DNA of 44,284 bases from assembly GCA_964529035.1 (NCBI GenBank), contig CAZGUG010000012.1, positions 1 to 44,284 on the forward strand, written 5' to 3'. The position numbers were made by a program, and so were the translations under genes. Of the stretch, positions 32,734 through 40,794 are shown in pieces. The notes under the pieces were generated by a model. The model saw only the letters and a program-made list of their open reading frames with translations. It was not told where the DNA came from and did not search any database. This DNA comes from CAZGUG01 sp964529035 (lineage in GTDB: Bacteria; Bacillota; Clostridia; Ch29). How positions within the stretch are numbered: position 1 is the first letter of the stretch; every line of letters begins with the position of its first letter.

Positions 32734-32742
32734 ATTATAGCA
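32734..32742 (-). promoter_or_regulatory. Extended -10 promoter of the M28 peptidase gene
   Basis: On the minus strand TGCTATAAT (32742-32734) is an extended -10; a good -35 is lacking, which is common with this type. It lies 47 bases before the start codon. Confidence 0.55.
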
Positions 32743-33032
32743 TGTATTTAATTAAATTTATGTCATAATATGGTAGAGGCATGATAGTTTTTATTTACAT
32801 ATAATGGCAGGAACGAACACTTTATGATTAATAATAAGAAAGTCATCGGGTATTTGGACAATTATTGGTAAAGTGTCGATGTGGGCCGGTTTATCCGGTA
32901 TGACAGCGGCCGCATTATTATTGAATTAAAAACCAGGTCCACAGAATAGGTGCAGCCAGGGGCCCAACATACTTGTGCACCAAATGCCGGATAGGCCATT
33001 GCAGTTTTCAAAAGCCAAATATGGATACCGGT
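32743..33032. other. Intergenic stretch without a recognised gene
   Basis: About 290 bases between the peptidase promoter and the 3' end of the short Fe-S membrane gene. The frame of that gene stays open for about 56 codons after its TGA (TGIHIWLLKT and on), so part of this DNA may be a decayed 3' end. Nothing else is seen. Confidence 0.4.
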
Positions 33033-33335
33033 TCAAAAAAGGGATAATGAGAACATAACCATCATAAACCCCAGCAATATGTTTTTGATGGTTTTCTGTT
33101 TCATATAGGGGGGAAGGTTGTTCCCAAGGGAGATACTCTTAAGAAAATTACCCAAAAGGGAGCCCCGTGGACAGTAGTGGGAGCAGTGAATTTTTCCTCT
33201 GCCGCGAAGGGCATGATAAAGGGGCACAGTCATACAGATAATCCCCAGCAGCCCTAACCGTATATCAAGTACCGACAACACAATAAACGTAATCATAAAA
33301 ATCCAGGACCATTTTAAGTAAGATTTTCTCTTCAT
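33033..33335 (-). CDS. Short membrane Fe-S-binding protein (NapH/CcoG-like), possibly truncated
   Basis: The 100-residue product has a basic start, a membrane segment at about residues 9-42 and HCSHYCPRGSLLG, one half of a 4Fe-4S site, followed by ISLGNNLPPYM and a second membrane helix. Relatives I recall carry a second Cys motif further on; here a TGA ends the protein at residue 100. The ATG follows AGGAGGTAATGCC. Its promoter overlaps a dyad operator of the CsoR/CstR kind. It may be a real short protein or the 5' part of a broken gene. Confidence 0.6.
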   Translation of the reverse strand: MKRKSYLKWSWIFMITFIVLSVLDIRLGLLGIICMTVPLYHALRGRGKIHCSHYCPRGSLLGNFLKSISLGNNLPPYMKQKTIKNILLGFMMVMFSLSLF

Positions 33336-33371
33336 GGCATTACCTCCTGCAAGTATTATTTCAACAGCTTA

Positions 33372-33419
33372 TATACCTTACAGGGGTATAGTATACAATA
33401 CCCGTGCCTGTCCAGTCAA
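33372..33419 (-). promoter_or_regulatory. Promoter with CsoR/CstR-like operator
   Basis: On the minus strand TTGACT (33419-33414) and TATACT (33395-33390) are 18 bp apart. Overlapping dyads are present: GGGTAT-N8-ATACCC (33403-33384) and TATACC-N7-GGTATA (33390-33372). Such TATACCC...GGGTATA sequences are typical operators of CsoR/CstR-type repressors (copper or sulfane sulfur). No such repressor gene is in the window. Confidence 0.55.
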
Positions 33420-33534
33420 TGGTAAAAATCCACATATAAGCTTAGTACATGCATAAAACGGTTAAAGTGCTATCCAATGGTAAGAATAATCAGTAGAAGC
33501 ATAAGCGGCATAACTTAACTGGAGGCATCCTTGG

Positions 33535-34710
33535 GTGGAAGTAATAATGTATTTTAGCGTTATTCTCTTTGCAGGTTACGTGGCAGGCCGGATTATATCA
33601 TTGTTTATGCTGCCGGTTGTAACCGGCTACCTTGTTGTAGGAATCATTATAGGGCCCTATTGTCTGGATATTATTCCGGACCAAGCAATTCACAGTATGG
33701 AACTAATAGAGCACATAGCGTTGTCCTTTATTGCTTTTTTTATAGGCAGTGAATTTGAAAAGTCTCAGATAAAAGGGCTGGGCAGTTCGGTATTGATAAT
33801 AGCTGTTGTTCAGGCCTTGGGAACCGTGGTACTGGTTTTTGTTACAATGCGATATATATTCAACCAGCCGCTGTCCTTTAGCTTGCTCATTGGAGCAATA
33901 TCCGCAGCTACTGCGCCTGCCGCCGTTTTGATGGTAATCAAAGAATACAGGGCAAAGGGCCCCCTTACAAGGACGCTTTTGTCGGTTGTCGCCCTGGACG
34001 ATGTAATATGCGTTATAGTTTTTGGAATTATTGTGTCTTTAGTAACTGCCCTGAACGGGGGAGCACATTTTTCCATCGGTTCAATATCCGGGCCGCTTGT
34101 TGATATATCCGGCTCTGTTTTGCTTGGGCTTCTGGCAGCTTCAATAACGTATATCTTTGTTACGGGGGTGGCAAAAACTAATGAAGACATACTTACAATA
34201 GTACTGGCAGTACTCATTGGCACTACAGCCGTTGCATACAGACTGGGGCTGTCCTATATACTTACGGATATGGTTTTCGGAGCAGTAACCGCGAATACTA
34301 ATCGTAGAGTGACCAGGGTATTTAGTATAACAGAGCCAATAACCCAGCCGATATACGTAGCTTTTTTTACTTTGGCGGGGCTGACGCTGCAGTTGGATAT
34401 TATGCCACAGGTGGGACTTATAGGAGCAGGTTATGTTCTTGCAAGGGCTGCCGGCAAGATGGCGGGCTGTTATTTCGGAGCAAGGTTGGGCAAGGCATCC
34501 GACAATGTGCAAAGGTACCTGGGGTTGGGAATGCTGCCCCAGGCCGGGGTTGCAATAGGCCTTGCGCTTACGGTCAGGCAGCGGTTCCCTGACATTGGAC
34601 TAAAGCTGTCCACCATAGTCATGGCAGGGGTTGTATTCTACGAAATACTCGGGCCGTTGTTTGCGAAACTTGCTATACAAAAGTCCGGAGAGACAAATCA
34701 GAAAGGGTGA
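33535..34710 (+). CDS. CPA2-family cation:proton antiporter
   Basis: The 391-residue product has 11-13 hydrophobic segments. LPVVTGYLVVGIIIGPY near residue 26 and the AISAATAPAAVLMVI and SVVALDDVICVIVFG segments (TM5-6, with the Asp pair region) are typical of Kef/Nha-type CPA2 carriers. It lacks a C-terminal TrkA-N (RCK) domain. Instead a PII-like protein is encoded immediately downstream with overlapping stop/start, which suggests cytosolic control by that protein. GTG 33535 has GGAGG nine bases upstream; ATG 33547 is a weaker choice. Confidence 0.9.
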   Translation: MEVIMYFSVILFAGYVAGRIISLFMLPVVTGYLVVGIIIGPYCLDIIPDQAIHSMELIEHIALSFIAFFIGSEFEKSQIKGLGSSVLIIAVVQALGTVVLVFVTMRYIFNQPLSFSLLIGAISAATAPAAVLMVIKEYRAKGPLTRTLLSVVALDDVICVIVFGIIVSLVTALNGGAHFSIGSISGPLVDISGSVLLGLLAASITYIFVTGVAKTNEDILTIVLAVLIGTTAVAYRLGLSYILTDMVFGAVTANTNRRVTRVFSITEPITQPIYVAFFTLAGLTLQLDIMPQVGLIGAGYVLARAAGKMAGCYFGARLGKASDNVQRYLGLGMLPQAGVAIGLALTVRQRFPDIGLKLSTIVMAGVVFYEILGPLFAKLAIQKSGETNQKG

Positions 34711-34715
34711 TCGTT

Positions 34716-35099
34716 TTGTATCTTTTCGTAGTAACCTATAATGACGAGCACAAGACCATGGAACTGATTGAAAAATACAAAGAGAACGATATCAGGGGAG
34801 CCACCATAATAGACACAATGGGATCGGGCAGGTATATGGACATGGAAAAGTCTTTAAGCAAGCCAATAGTCTTTACCGGCGTAAGAAAGTTGATTGAGCA
34901 CTACATGGTTCACAACAGGACTTTGTACATGATAATAAGGACAAGGGAAACCCTTAAGGATGCATTTAGAATAACCGAAGAGGTATTGGGCGATTTTTCT
35001 GAGGAGGGCAAGGGGATAATGTTTGCCGTGCCGGTAGCCTGTGTCAAAGGGGGGAGTTTTACCAACCTGGAATCCTCGAATCCGACTTTTGAGGAATAA
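34716..35099 (+). CDS. PII-like signalling protein linked to the antiporter
   Basis: The 127-residue product fits the GlnB/PII-like ferredoxin-fold family: YLFVVTYNDEHKTMELIEKY, a GATIIDTMGSGRYMDM loop in T-loop position, and RTLYMIIRTRETLKDAFRIT in the C-terminal half. The uridylylation Tyr and the canonical PII signatures are absent, so it is not GlnB or GlnK. PII-like partners of bicarbonate and cation carriers (SbtB type) are known. TTG 34716 has AAAGGG nine bases upstream; GTG 34707 overlaps the antiporter stop and is also possible. Confidence 0.72.
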   Translation: MYLFVVTYNDEHKTMELIEKYKENDIRGATIIDTMGSGRYMDMEKSLSKPIVFTGVRKLIEHYMVHNRTLYMIIRTRETLKDAFRITEEVLGDFSEEGKGIMFAVPVACVKGGSFTNLESSNPTFEE

Positions 35100-35200
35100 G
35101 CCCGGATTCAAAATGAGTATCATATATCTTTGAAAATTGCGGTTTTCATACAGCCTGTTTTTTGTGTACATGCTACTCTAAGGCACTAAATTCAAGGCAT

Positions 35201-35236
35201 AATAAAACTGCCTCCGAGTTTACGAGGCAGTTTTAT
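35201..35236 (-). terminator. Terminator of tRNA-Thr
   Basis: AAAACTGCCTC (35204-35214) pairs with GAGGCAGTTTT (35224-35234). On the minus strand it is followed by TTTTATT and lies directly after the tRNA CCA end. Confidence 0.78.
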
Positions 35237-35311
35237 TGGAGCCAACGATGGGACTTGAACCCACGACCTACGCATTACGAGTGCGTCGCTCTGCCACTGA
35301 GCTACGTTGGC
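35237..35311 (-). tRNA. tRNA-Thr, anticodon CGT
   Basis: The minus strand folds as a tRNA: acceptor GCCAACG/CGTTGGC, D-arm GCTCAGTGGCAGAGC, anticodon arm CGCA-CTCGTAA-TGCG, T-arm GTGGGTTCAAGTCCCAT, then discriminator T and an encoded CCA. The anticodon CGT reads ACG (Thr). Confidence 0.95.
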
Positions 35312-35331
35312 ATGAAAAACCTCCGAATACA

Positions 35332-35360
35332 ATTATAATTCTGCCCATTCGATTATGCAA
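35332..35360 (-). promoter_or_regulatory. Promoter of tRNA-Thr
   Basis: On the minus strand TTGCAT (35360-35355) and TATAAT (35337-35332) are 17 bp apart, about 20 bases before the mature 5' end. The rest of 35361-35560 shows no clear feature. Confidence 0.7.
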
Positions 35361-35560
35361 GTATAGTTTTAAAATAACGGCGGTAACAGAATCTTACTGA
35401 AAATCTACATTTTTTTGCTTACAGTTTAAGGGCCGGCATGGTATACTTTAAATATGTTTTTTTAAAAGAGCACTTGTGCCGATATAACTATGTGAAAACA
35501 GTAATTGAAAAGGATATTGTCAATAAAAGGCACAAAATCTATTAGATCAGGGAGATAAAT

Positions 35561-36259
35561 ATGGAGGTAGACGTAGTAGGGCATTCGTATTTAACCTATG
35601 GAGCAAGATGGGTGATGGGGCTCACAGAAGCCCTGCAGCCGGCCAGGACTAATATTAATTATTGTCATCAGTTTTTTGTAAGCCAGGCCGTGGAGATACT
35701 GAGGAACGACGGCCACGAAAAGTATGCAAACCTGATTGAGTTTTACGGAAGCCAGCTCAATAAAGGCGTAAACTGGGCTGATATCGGCTGGAAGAATATA
35801 ACCCATTATTTTGACCCGGATACCGGGAAGGGAAAGCTTAAGTTTGCAAACGCAGTTGACGAGACAGTTTTGTATTTCAACAGGGCGGCAAGGCACTGGC
35901 GGGAAAAGGATTATAACAGGGCCATGTTTTATCTTGGGGCCGCAGTTCATATAGTACAGGACCTGTGCGTGCCGCAGCATGCAGCCAATTCGGTATCGCC
36001 GGGGCACAGAAGATACGAGAACTGGGCGAAAAAAAGGTTTACACAGTACATGGTATCCTCCGGCGGCAGCTACCGAAGGTTTGAAAGCCCAGCACAGTTC
36101 GCATTTGAGAATGCAAGGACCGCTTCGCGGTACCGCGATGATGTGAAGCTCAAAAGAGGCTACAAATCCTTTCACAGGGCAACCCGGGTGGTGCTGCCGA
36201 TGGCACAGCTGAGCACGGCGGAGTTTTTTCACTTCTTCCTGGAGTTTGTTGAGCAGTAG
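35561..36259 (+). CDS. Zinc-dependent phospholipase C-like protein without signal peptide
   Basis: The 232-residue product is similar over its full length to the zinc phospholipase C / alpha-toxin N-terminal domain: H36 in NYCHQFF, D74 in NWADIGW, H82 in ITHYFDPDTGKG, H130 and D134 in YLGAAVHIVQDL, H140 in PQHAAN, H149 and E153 in GHRRYENW. These match eight of the nine zinc ligands of the Bacillus enzyme; the N-terminal Trp ligand is absent because the protein has about 35 extra residues and no signal peptide. It may be cytosolic or use another export route. ATG 35561 follows AGGGAGA. Confidence 0.87.
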   Translation: MEVDVVGHSYLTYGARWVMGLTEALQPARTNINYCHQFFVSQAVEILRNDGHEKYANLIEFYGSQLNKGVNWADIGWKNITHYFDPDTGKGKLKFANAVDETVLYFNRAARHWREKDYNRAMFYLGAAVHIVQDLCVPQHAANSVSPGHRRYENWAKKRFTQYMVSSGGSYRRFESPAQFAFENARTASRYRDDVKLKRGYKSFHRATRVVLPMAQLSTAEFFHFFLEFVEQ

Positions 36260-36268
36260 ACGCAGCGG

Positions 36269-36757
36269 TTAATCAATATCCTGTGTCCTTTCTTTTTTTT
36301 CGAAGCTGTGGGCAAGCTTGGAGCAGGCAGCCGAAGCGACAGCGGCAACAAGGTCATCCAGAAAGGTGTTGCACTGCTCATTCTTATGCCTGTTCAGCCT
36401 TGACAAAACACCCGGCTTCAGTTTGTCAATGTATCCGAAGTTTGTAAAGGCGATGGAGCCGTATATATTGGTTATGCTTAAGGCCAGTATCTCGTCCACT
36501 CCGTACAGCGGTTCGTCGGCCAGCAGTATTGAAAGAAGCGGTTCCTCAATATTTCTTTTTTCGGCGGCAATGTCCAGTGCTATGCCGGTTAAAACGGCGT
36601 TCTGTACTTCGCGTTTTTCCAGCACACTGTCTACCACATCAAGGCATATATCCATGGTTACTGGCAGGTAACCTTTTTGCAGTTCATATACAATTTCGGC
36701 TATATCCGTAAGACTTACACCCCGTTTTTCTATCATATCAATAACGTGTTTCTTCAA
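36269..36757 (-). CDS. Phosphatidylglycerophosphatase A family protein
   Basis: The 162-residue product is of the PgpA/YutG family: the first half has RGVSLTDIAEIVYELQKGY and DEILALSITNIYGSIAFTNF, the second GYIDKLKPGV and NTFLDDLVAAVASA, where the Asp pair marks the catalytic region. Cytosolic YutG-like members without membrane helices are typical of Firmicutes; activity on phosphatidylglycerophosphate is not certain for them. It converges with the phospholipase-like gene (9 bp gap); both concern phospholipids. Confidence 0.8.
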   Translation of the reverse strand: MKKHVIDMIEKRGVSLTDIAEIVYELQKGYLPVTMDICLDVVDSVLEKREVQNAVLTGIALDIAAEKRNIEEPLLSILLADEPLYGVDEILALSITNIYGSIAFTNFGYIDKLKPGVLSRLNRHKNEQCNTFLDDLVAAVASAACSKLAHSFEKKERTQDID

Positions 36758-36882
36758 GTCAAAGACCTCCCTTGAAAAATTAGTATACCCATTTTAATAC
36801 ATTTTACCGGCAGTTACAATGATGGAAAAGGATTCCGGGGGAAAAAGTTGTATATACTATAGTGTAAAGGAGGTCAAAAGGA

Positions 36883-37920
36883 TTGAAAACTGTTGAATGG
36901 GAGCAGGGCAGGGTTAAGATAATAGACCAGAGGAAACTGCCGCAAACCCTTGAATACAAGAAGTGCGGCGATTACCGGGAAGTTGCTGCAGCCATAAGGG
37001 ATATGCATGTAAGGGGTGCACCCGCCATAGGGGCTACCGCTGCCTACGGTATGGCGCTGGCAGCATATGGACTTTGCAATCTTGAAAGGCCGGACTTTCT
37101 GAACAGGATGAAAGAAATATCCGGGGAGTTTGCCGCTACCAGGCCCACTGCGGTTAATCTTTTCTGGGCTCTGAGAAGGATAGAAGAAACAATCGAAAAA
37201 AACAAAGCCAGGGCTCCCGGTGAAATCTTCGGGGAGATACTTGAAACGGCGGAAAAGATTGCAGGGGATGATATAGATACAAACCTGCGGATAGGCGAAT
37301 ACGGCAGCGGACTGGTACCACCGAAAGCGAACATACTGACCCACTGCAATACAGGCAGCCTTGCCACGGTTGAATTTGGCACCGCCCTCGGGGTTATACG
37401 GGCCGCACACCGGCAGGGCAAAAAGGTACATGTTTTCGTTGACGAGACCAGGCCGCGACTGCAGGGAGCCCGGCTTACCGCCTGGGAACTTGTCCGGGAA
37501 AAAATTCCCGCCACGCTGATACCAGACAGTGCATCAGGTATTCTTATGAAGAACGGCAGGGTCGACCTTGTGCTGGTGGGTGCCGACCGCATAGCCCTTA
37601 ACGGGGATACTGCAAACAAAATAGGTACATACAACGTGGCAGTGATTGCACATGAGAACAATGTGCCCTTTTATGTGGTGGCGCCTACCACTACCATCGA
37701 TTTTGATATGAAAAGCGGCAAGGATGTAGTGATAGAAGAAAGGGACGAAAAGGAAGTTACGTATATTGACAATGTACCGGTAGCGCCGGAGGGGATAGGG
37801 GTTTACAACCCGGCCTTTGACGTGACGCCGGCAAGGTATATAACCGCAATTATAACTGAAAAGGGGATAATTAAAGCACCCTTCGGGGACAAACTACGCC
37901 TGCTTGAGGGGAAAAAATGA
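36883..37920 (+). CDS. mtnA: S-methyl-5-thioribose-1-phosphate isomerase
   Basis: The 345-residue product converts 5-methylthioribose-1-phosphate to 5-methylthioribulose-1-phosphate. Motifs are MHVRGAPAIGATAAYGMAL, HCNTGSLATVEFGTALGV (catalytic Cys region), VDETRPRLQGARLTAWEL and VGADRIALNGDTANKIGTYN (catalytic Asp). TTG 36883 has AAAGGAGGT upstream. It is the first of four genes of a methylthioadenosine salvage cluster and lies 13 bp before mtaD. Confidence 0.93.
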   Translation: MKTVEWEQGRVKIIDQRKLPQTLEYKKCGDYREVAAAIRDMHVRGAPAIGATAAYGMALAAYGLCNLERPDFLNRMKEISGEFAATRPTAVNLFWALRRIEETIEKNKARAPGEIFGEILETAEKIAGDDIDTNLRIGEYGSGLVPPKANILTHCNTGSLATVEFGTALGVIRAAHRQGKKVHVFVDETRPRLQGARLTAWELVREKIPATLIPDSASGILMKNGRVDLVLVGADRIALNGDTANKIGTYNVAVIAHENNVPFYVVAPTTTIDFDMKSGKDVVIEERDEKEVTYIDNVPVAPEGIGVYNPAFDVTPARYITAIITEKGIIKAPFGDKLRLLEGKK

Positions 37921-37933
37921 GGGAGGGATGACC

Positions 37934-39226
37934 ATGAGGATTCTGATAAAAAACTGCGGAATAATAACCATGATAAGACCGGATGACGTGTACACCGTGG
38001 GACAGATAGAAATAAAGGATGACAGGATCGTCTATGCGGGAACGGTGCGCGAGACAACGGCGGATTTTGACAGGATAATAGACGGTAGCGGGATGACAGC
38101 ATTGCCCGGACTGATAAACTGCCATACCCATTCGGCAATGTCGCTTATGCGGGGCTACGGTGACGACGTGGCGCTGATGAAATGGCTAAAAGAAAGGATA
38201 TGGCCGATAGAAGAGGGCCTTACCGGGGAAGACGTGTACTGGGGAGCGGTCCTGAGCATTGCGGAAATGTTAAAGAGCGGCACCACCGCCTTTGCGGACA
38301 TGTATTTCTTTATGGACGAGGTGGCGAAGGCTGTAAGTGAAACGGGGATAAGGGCGGATTTATCCATAGGTATGGTGAGTACCACCGGCGACTGGCAGGA
38401 AAGGCTGGACAACTGCAGAAGGTTTTTCCGGGAATGGGACGGCGGTGCCGACGGCAGGATAAACGTGTCGCTGGGACCCCATGCTCCCTACACCTGCGTT
38501 CCTCAGTTTTTGTCCATGGTGGCGGACCTTGCAGGGGAACTGGGTGCTAAAGTTCATATCCACCTTGCAGAAACGCAGGACGAAATTAAGCAGTTAAAAG
38601 AAAAATATGAAACCACGCCCTTTGAATACGCAAGGGAAGCCGGGATACTGGATAAAAGGGTAATAGGTGCCCACTGTGTGCACCTGTCGGACCGAGATAT
38701 TAAAATTATGAAGGAATACGGCATCAACGCGGTGCACAACCCGCAAAGCAACATGAAACTGGCAAGCGGAATATCACCGGTACAGAGAATGTTGGATGAA
38801 GGAATAAACGTATCTCTCGGTACCGACAGTTCATGCAGCAACAACAACCTGGATATGATAAGCGAAATGAGAAGCGCGGCACTGCTGCAGAAGGTGGGCC
38901 GTATGGACGCCGAAGCCCTGCCGGCGGTAAAGGTGCTTGGGATGGCAACCAAAAATGGTGCAAGGGCCCTCGGCCTGGAAGACAAGGTGGGGATGCTCAA
39001 AGAAGGAATGCAAGCTGATTTGATACTGGTTGATATGAACAAGCCGCACCTTTACCCGCAGCATGATTTGATATCAAACCTGGTATATGCCGCAAACGGC
39101 GGGGACGTTGCCTATACCATAATAGACGGCAGAATACTGGTGGACAGTGGCCGGCTTACCTGTATGGATGAGGAAAGGATTTTCCATGAGGTTGAAGAGA
39201 GCCTTAAGCGGCTGTTTAACAGATAG
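37934..39226 (+). CDS. mtaD: 5-methylthioadenosine/S-adenosylhomocysteine deaminase
   Basis: The 430-residue amidohydrolase deaminates methylthioadenosine and SAH to the inosine forms. Motifs are GLINCHTHSAMSLMRGYGDD (metal H-x-H), HIHLAETQDE, GAHCVHLSD, and SLGTDSSCSNNNLDM with the metal Asp. ATG 37934 lies six bases after GGAGGG; frames starting at 37904 or 37928 overlap mtnA or the ribosome site. Next to a 6-oxopurine-type phosphorylase this gives a methylthioinosine route. Confidence 0.93.
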   Translation: MRILIKNCGIITMIRPDDVYTVGQIEIKDDRIVYAGTVRETTADFDRIIDGSGMTALPGLINCHTHSAMSLMRGYGDDVALMKWLKERIWPIEEGLTGEDVYWGAVLSIAEMLKSGTTAFADMYFFMDEVAKAVSETGIRADLSIGMVSTTGDWQERLDNCRRFFREWDGGADGRINVSLGPHAPYTCVPQFLSMVADLAGELGAKVHIHLAETQDEIKQLKEKYETTPFEYAREAGILDKRVIGAHCVHLSDRDIKIMKEYGINAVHNPQSNMKLASGISPVQRMLDEGINVSLGTDSSCSNNNLDMISEMRSAALLQKVGRMDAEALPAVKVLGMATKNGARALGLEDKVGMLKEGMQADLILVDMNKPHLYPQHDLISNLVYAANGGDVAYTIIDGRILVDSGRLTCMDEERIFHEVEESLKRLFNR

Positions 39227-39238
39227 GGGGTCAAGATA

Positions 39239-40009
39239 TTGATAAGAAAAGCTGTAATTGGCGGTACCGGGGTTTACCGGCTTGACGGCGAAATCACTGC
39301 CAGGGAAGTAGATACGTCTTACGGCAGCGTAACCGTGTACATACAAAAAACTGCCCGAGAAGAGATAGCTTTTCTGCCGAGGCACGGGCAGGAGCACTCT
39401 GTTCCGCCCCACCGGATAAACTACAGGGCCAATATAAAGGCGCTTAAGCAGCTTGGTGTAGAAAAGATACTGGCCACCGCGGCGGTGGGCTCGCTTAACC
39501 GAGAGTTTCCCCCCGGCTGTTTTGTTATACCTGACCAGTTTATAGATTTTACAAAAAACAGGATAAACACGTTTTATGACGGACATGAGGGAGTTGCTCA
39601 CGCCGACATGGCCGAGCCGTACTGCCCCGCACTTATTAGCGCACTGGAGAAAAGGGCGGGGGAAACAGGTATGGATATAAGGGGCAGGGGCACATATGTA
39701 TGCGTTGAGGGCCCGCGGTTTGAAACAAAGGCAGAGATAAAATTCTTTCAAATGATGGGCGGAGATATGGTGGGTATGACAAATGTACCGGAAGTGGTGC
39801 TTGCCAGGGAGTTGGGTGTCTGTTACAGCGCCATTGGTATAGTTACCAACTGGTGCAACGGTATTACCGGCCAGCCCATTTCGCACCGGGAGATTTTCGG
39901 GATAATGAAAAGGGGAAGGGATAAGCTGATTGAACTGTTTATCGACGTGTTTGGCTGTGAGGATTACCCGGATGAGTGTCACTGCAGCCGCGGGATAATA
40001 AGGCTGTAA
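39239..40009 (+). CDS. Methylthioadenosine/methylthioinosine phosphorylase
   Basis: The 256-residue product is of the MTAP/PNP family: VIGGTGVYRLDG at the N-terminus, FLPRHGQEHSVPPHRINYRAN phosphate/ribose region, ATAAVGSL, and CVEGPRFETKAEIKFFQ. In MTAP the adenine-binding segment reads T-D-Y-D; here it is IVTNWCNGI, with Asn and Cys in the two Asp positions, which favours a 6-oxopurine such as methylthioinosine. That fits the deaminase gene upstream. The start is TTG 39239 after GGGGGTC; the last residues (CHCSRG) hold extra Cys. Confidence 0.86.
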   Translation: MIRKAVIGGTGVYRLDGEITAREVDTSYGSVTVYIQKTAREEIAFLPRHGQEHSVPPHRINYRANIKALKQLGVEKILATAAVGSLNREFPPGCFVIPDQFIDFTKNRINTFYDGHEGVAHADMAEPYCPALISALEKRAGETGMDIRGRGTYVCVEGPRFETKAEIKFFQMMGGDMVGMTNVPEVVLARELGVCYSAIGIVTNWCNGITGQPISHREIFGIMKRGRDKLIELFIDVFGCEDYPDECHCSRGIIRL

Positions 40010-40027
40010 AAAAAGGAGGGTTAAGCG

Positions 40028-40678
40028 TTGGAAAGCGAAAAAAGGGCAAGGGAGAAGGTACTGGAAGCAGGGAGGGGCATGCTGCAAAAGGGCCTGGTGA
40101 CCGCTACCTGGGGCAATATTAGCTGCCGGGTTGAAGGCAAGGATTATATAGCCATAACCCCCAGCGGTATGGAGTATGACAGGCTTGCGGAAGAAGACAT
40201 TGTGGTGCTGGACATGCAGGGAAACGCAATACTTGGCTGCAGAAGGCCCTCGATTGAGCTGCCGCTGCATCTTAACCTGTATAATAATCGTCAGGATATC
40301 CGGGCCATAGTACATACCCACAGCACCTACGCCACTGCCCTTGCCTGTGCCCACAAGCACATAGCCCCCATAGTGGAAGAGATGGTGCAGGTGGCCGGAG
40401 GGGATGTCAGGGTCGCCAAGTATGCGCTACCGGGAAGCGGAAAGCTGGCTGAAAACGTCCTGACTGCCATTAAGGACAGGTACGCGGTGCTGCTTGCCAA
40501 TCATGGGATGATCGGGACCGCCGGAACCCTTGAGGAAGCCCTTAAGGTGTGTGAAATAGTGGAAAAGGCGGCCAAGATAACGGTGCTGTGCAGTATAGTG
40601 GGACAGCCGGTTCCTATTTCCTTTGAAGACGTACAGACAATGAGAAAGAGCTATACTACCGATTACGGACAAAAGTAA
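40028..40678 (+). CDS. Class II aldolase, probable methylthioribulose-1-phosphate aldolase
   Basis: The 216-residue product is of the FucA/AraD family: TATWGNIS, AITPSGMEYD, the acidic residue in PSIELPLH, metal HTHSTYATALA and LANHGMIG. In this operon the substrate is most likely methylthioribulose-1-phosphate, split to DHAP and methylthioacetaldehyde as in the MTA DHAP shunt (Ald2), though fuculose-1-phosphate aldolase activity is also possible for such enzymes. TTG 40028 follows GGAGGGTTAAGCG. Confidence 0.85.
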   Translation: MESEKRAREKVLEAGRGMLQKGLVTATWGNISCRVEGKDYIAITPSGMEYDRLAEEDIVVLDMQGNAILGCRRPSIELPLHLNLYNNRQDIRAIVHTHSTYATALACAHKHIAPIVEEMVQVAGGDVRVAKYALPGSGKLAENVLTAIKDRYAVLLANHGMIGTAGTLEEALKVCEIVEKAAKITVLCSIVGQPVPISFEDVQTMRKSYTTDYGQK

Positions 40679-40742
40679 ACAGGTGATACGCAATATAAAA
40701 AGACGGCGGAATATTATCCCTCCGAAAAACCATACTATAAAT

Positions 40743-40765
40743 ATCGGGCAGGCGTGCTGCCCGAT
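40743..40765 (+). other. Hairpin in the aldolase-fixC gap
   Basis: ATCGGGCAG (40743-40751) pairs with CTGCCCGAT (40757-40765), a perfect 9-bp stem with a GCGTG loop. No T-run follows, so it is not an intrinsic terminator; it may be a processing or regulatory structure between the salvage genes and fixC. Confidence 0.4.
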
Positions 40766-40794
40766 ACCGGTGTGGCAGACGGGAGGGATTTTTG

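Noticed and set aside
33033..33036. Selenocysteine reading of the TGA in the short Fe-S membrane gene
   Set aside because: No SECIS-like hairpin is evident right after the TGA and the following residues do not clearly continue the family; truncation or a naturally short protein is simpler.
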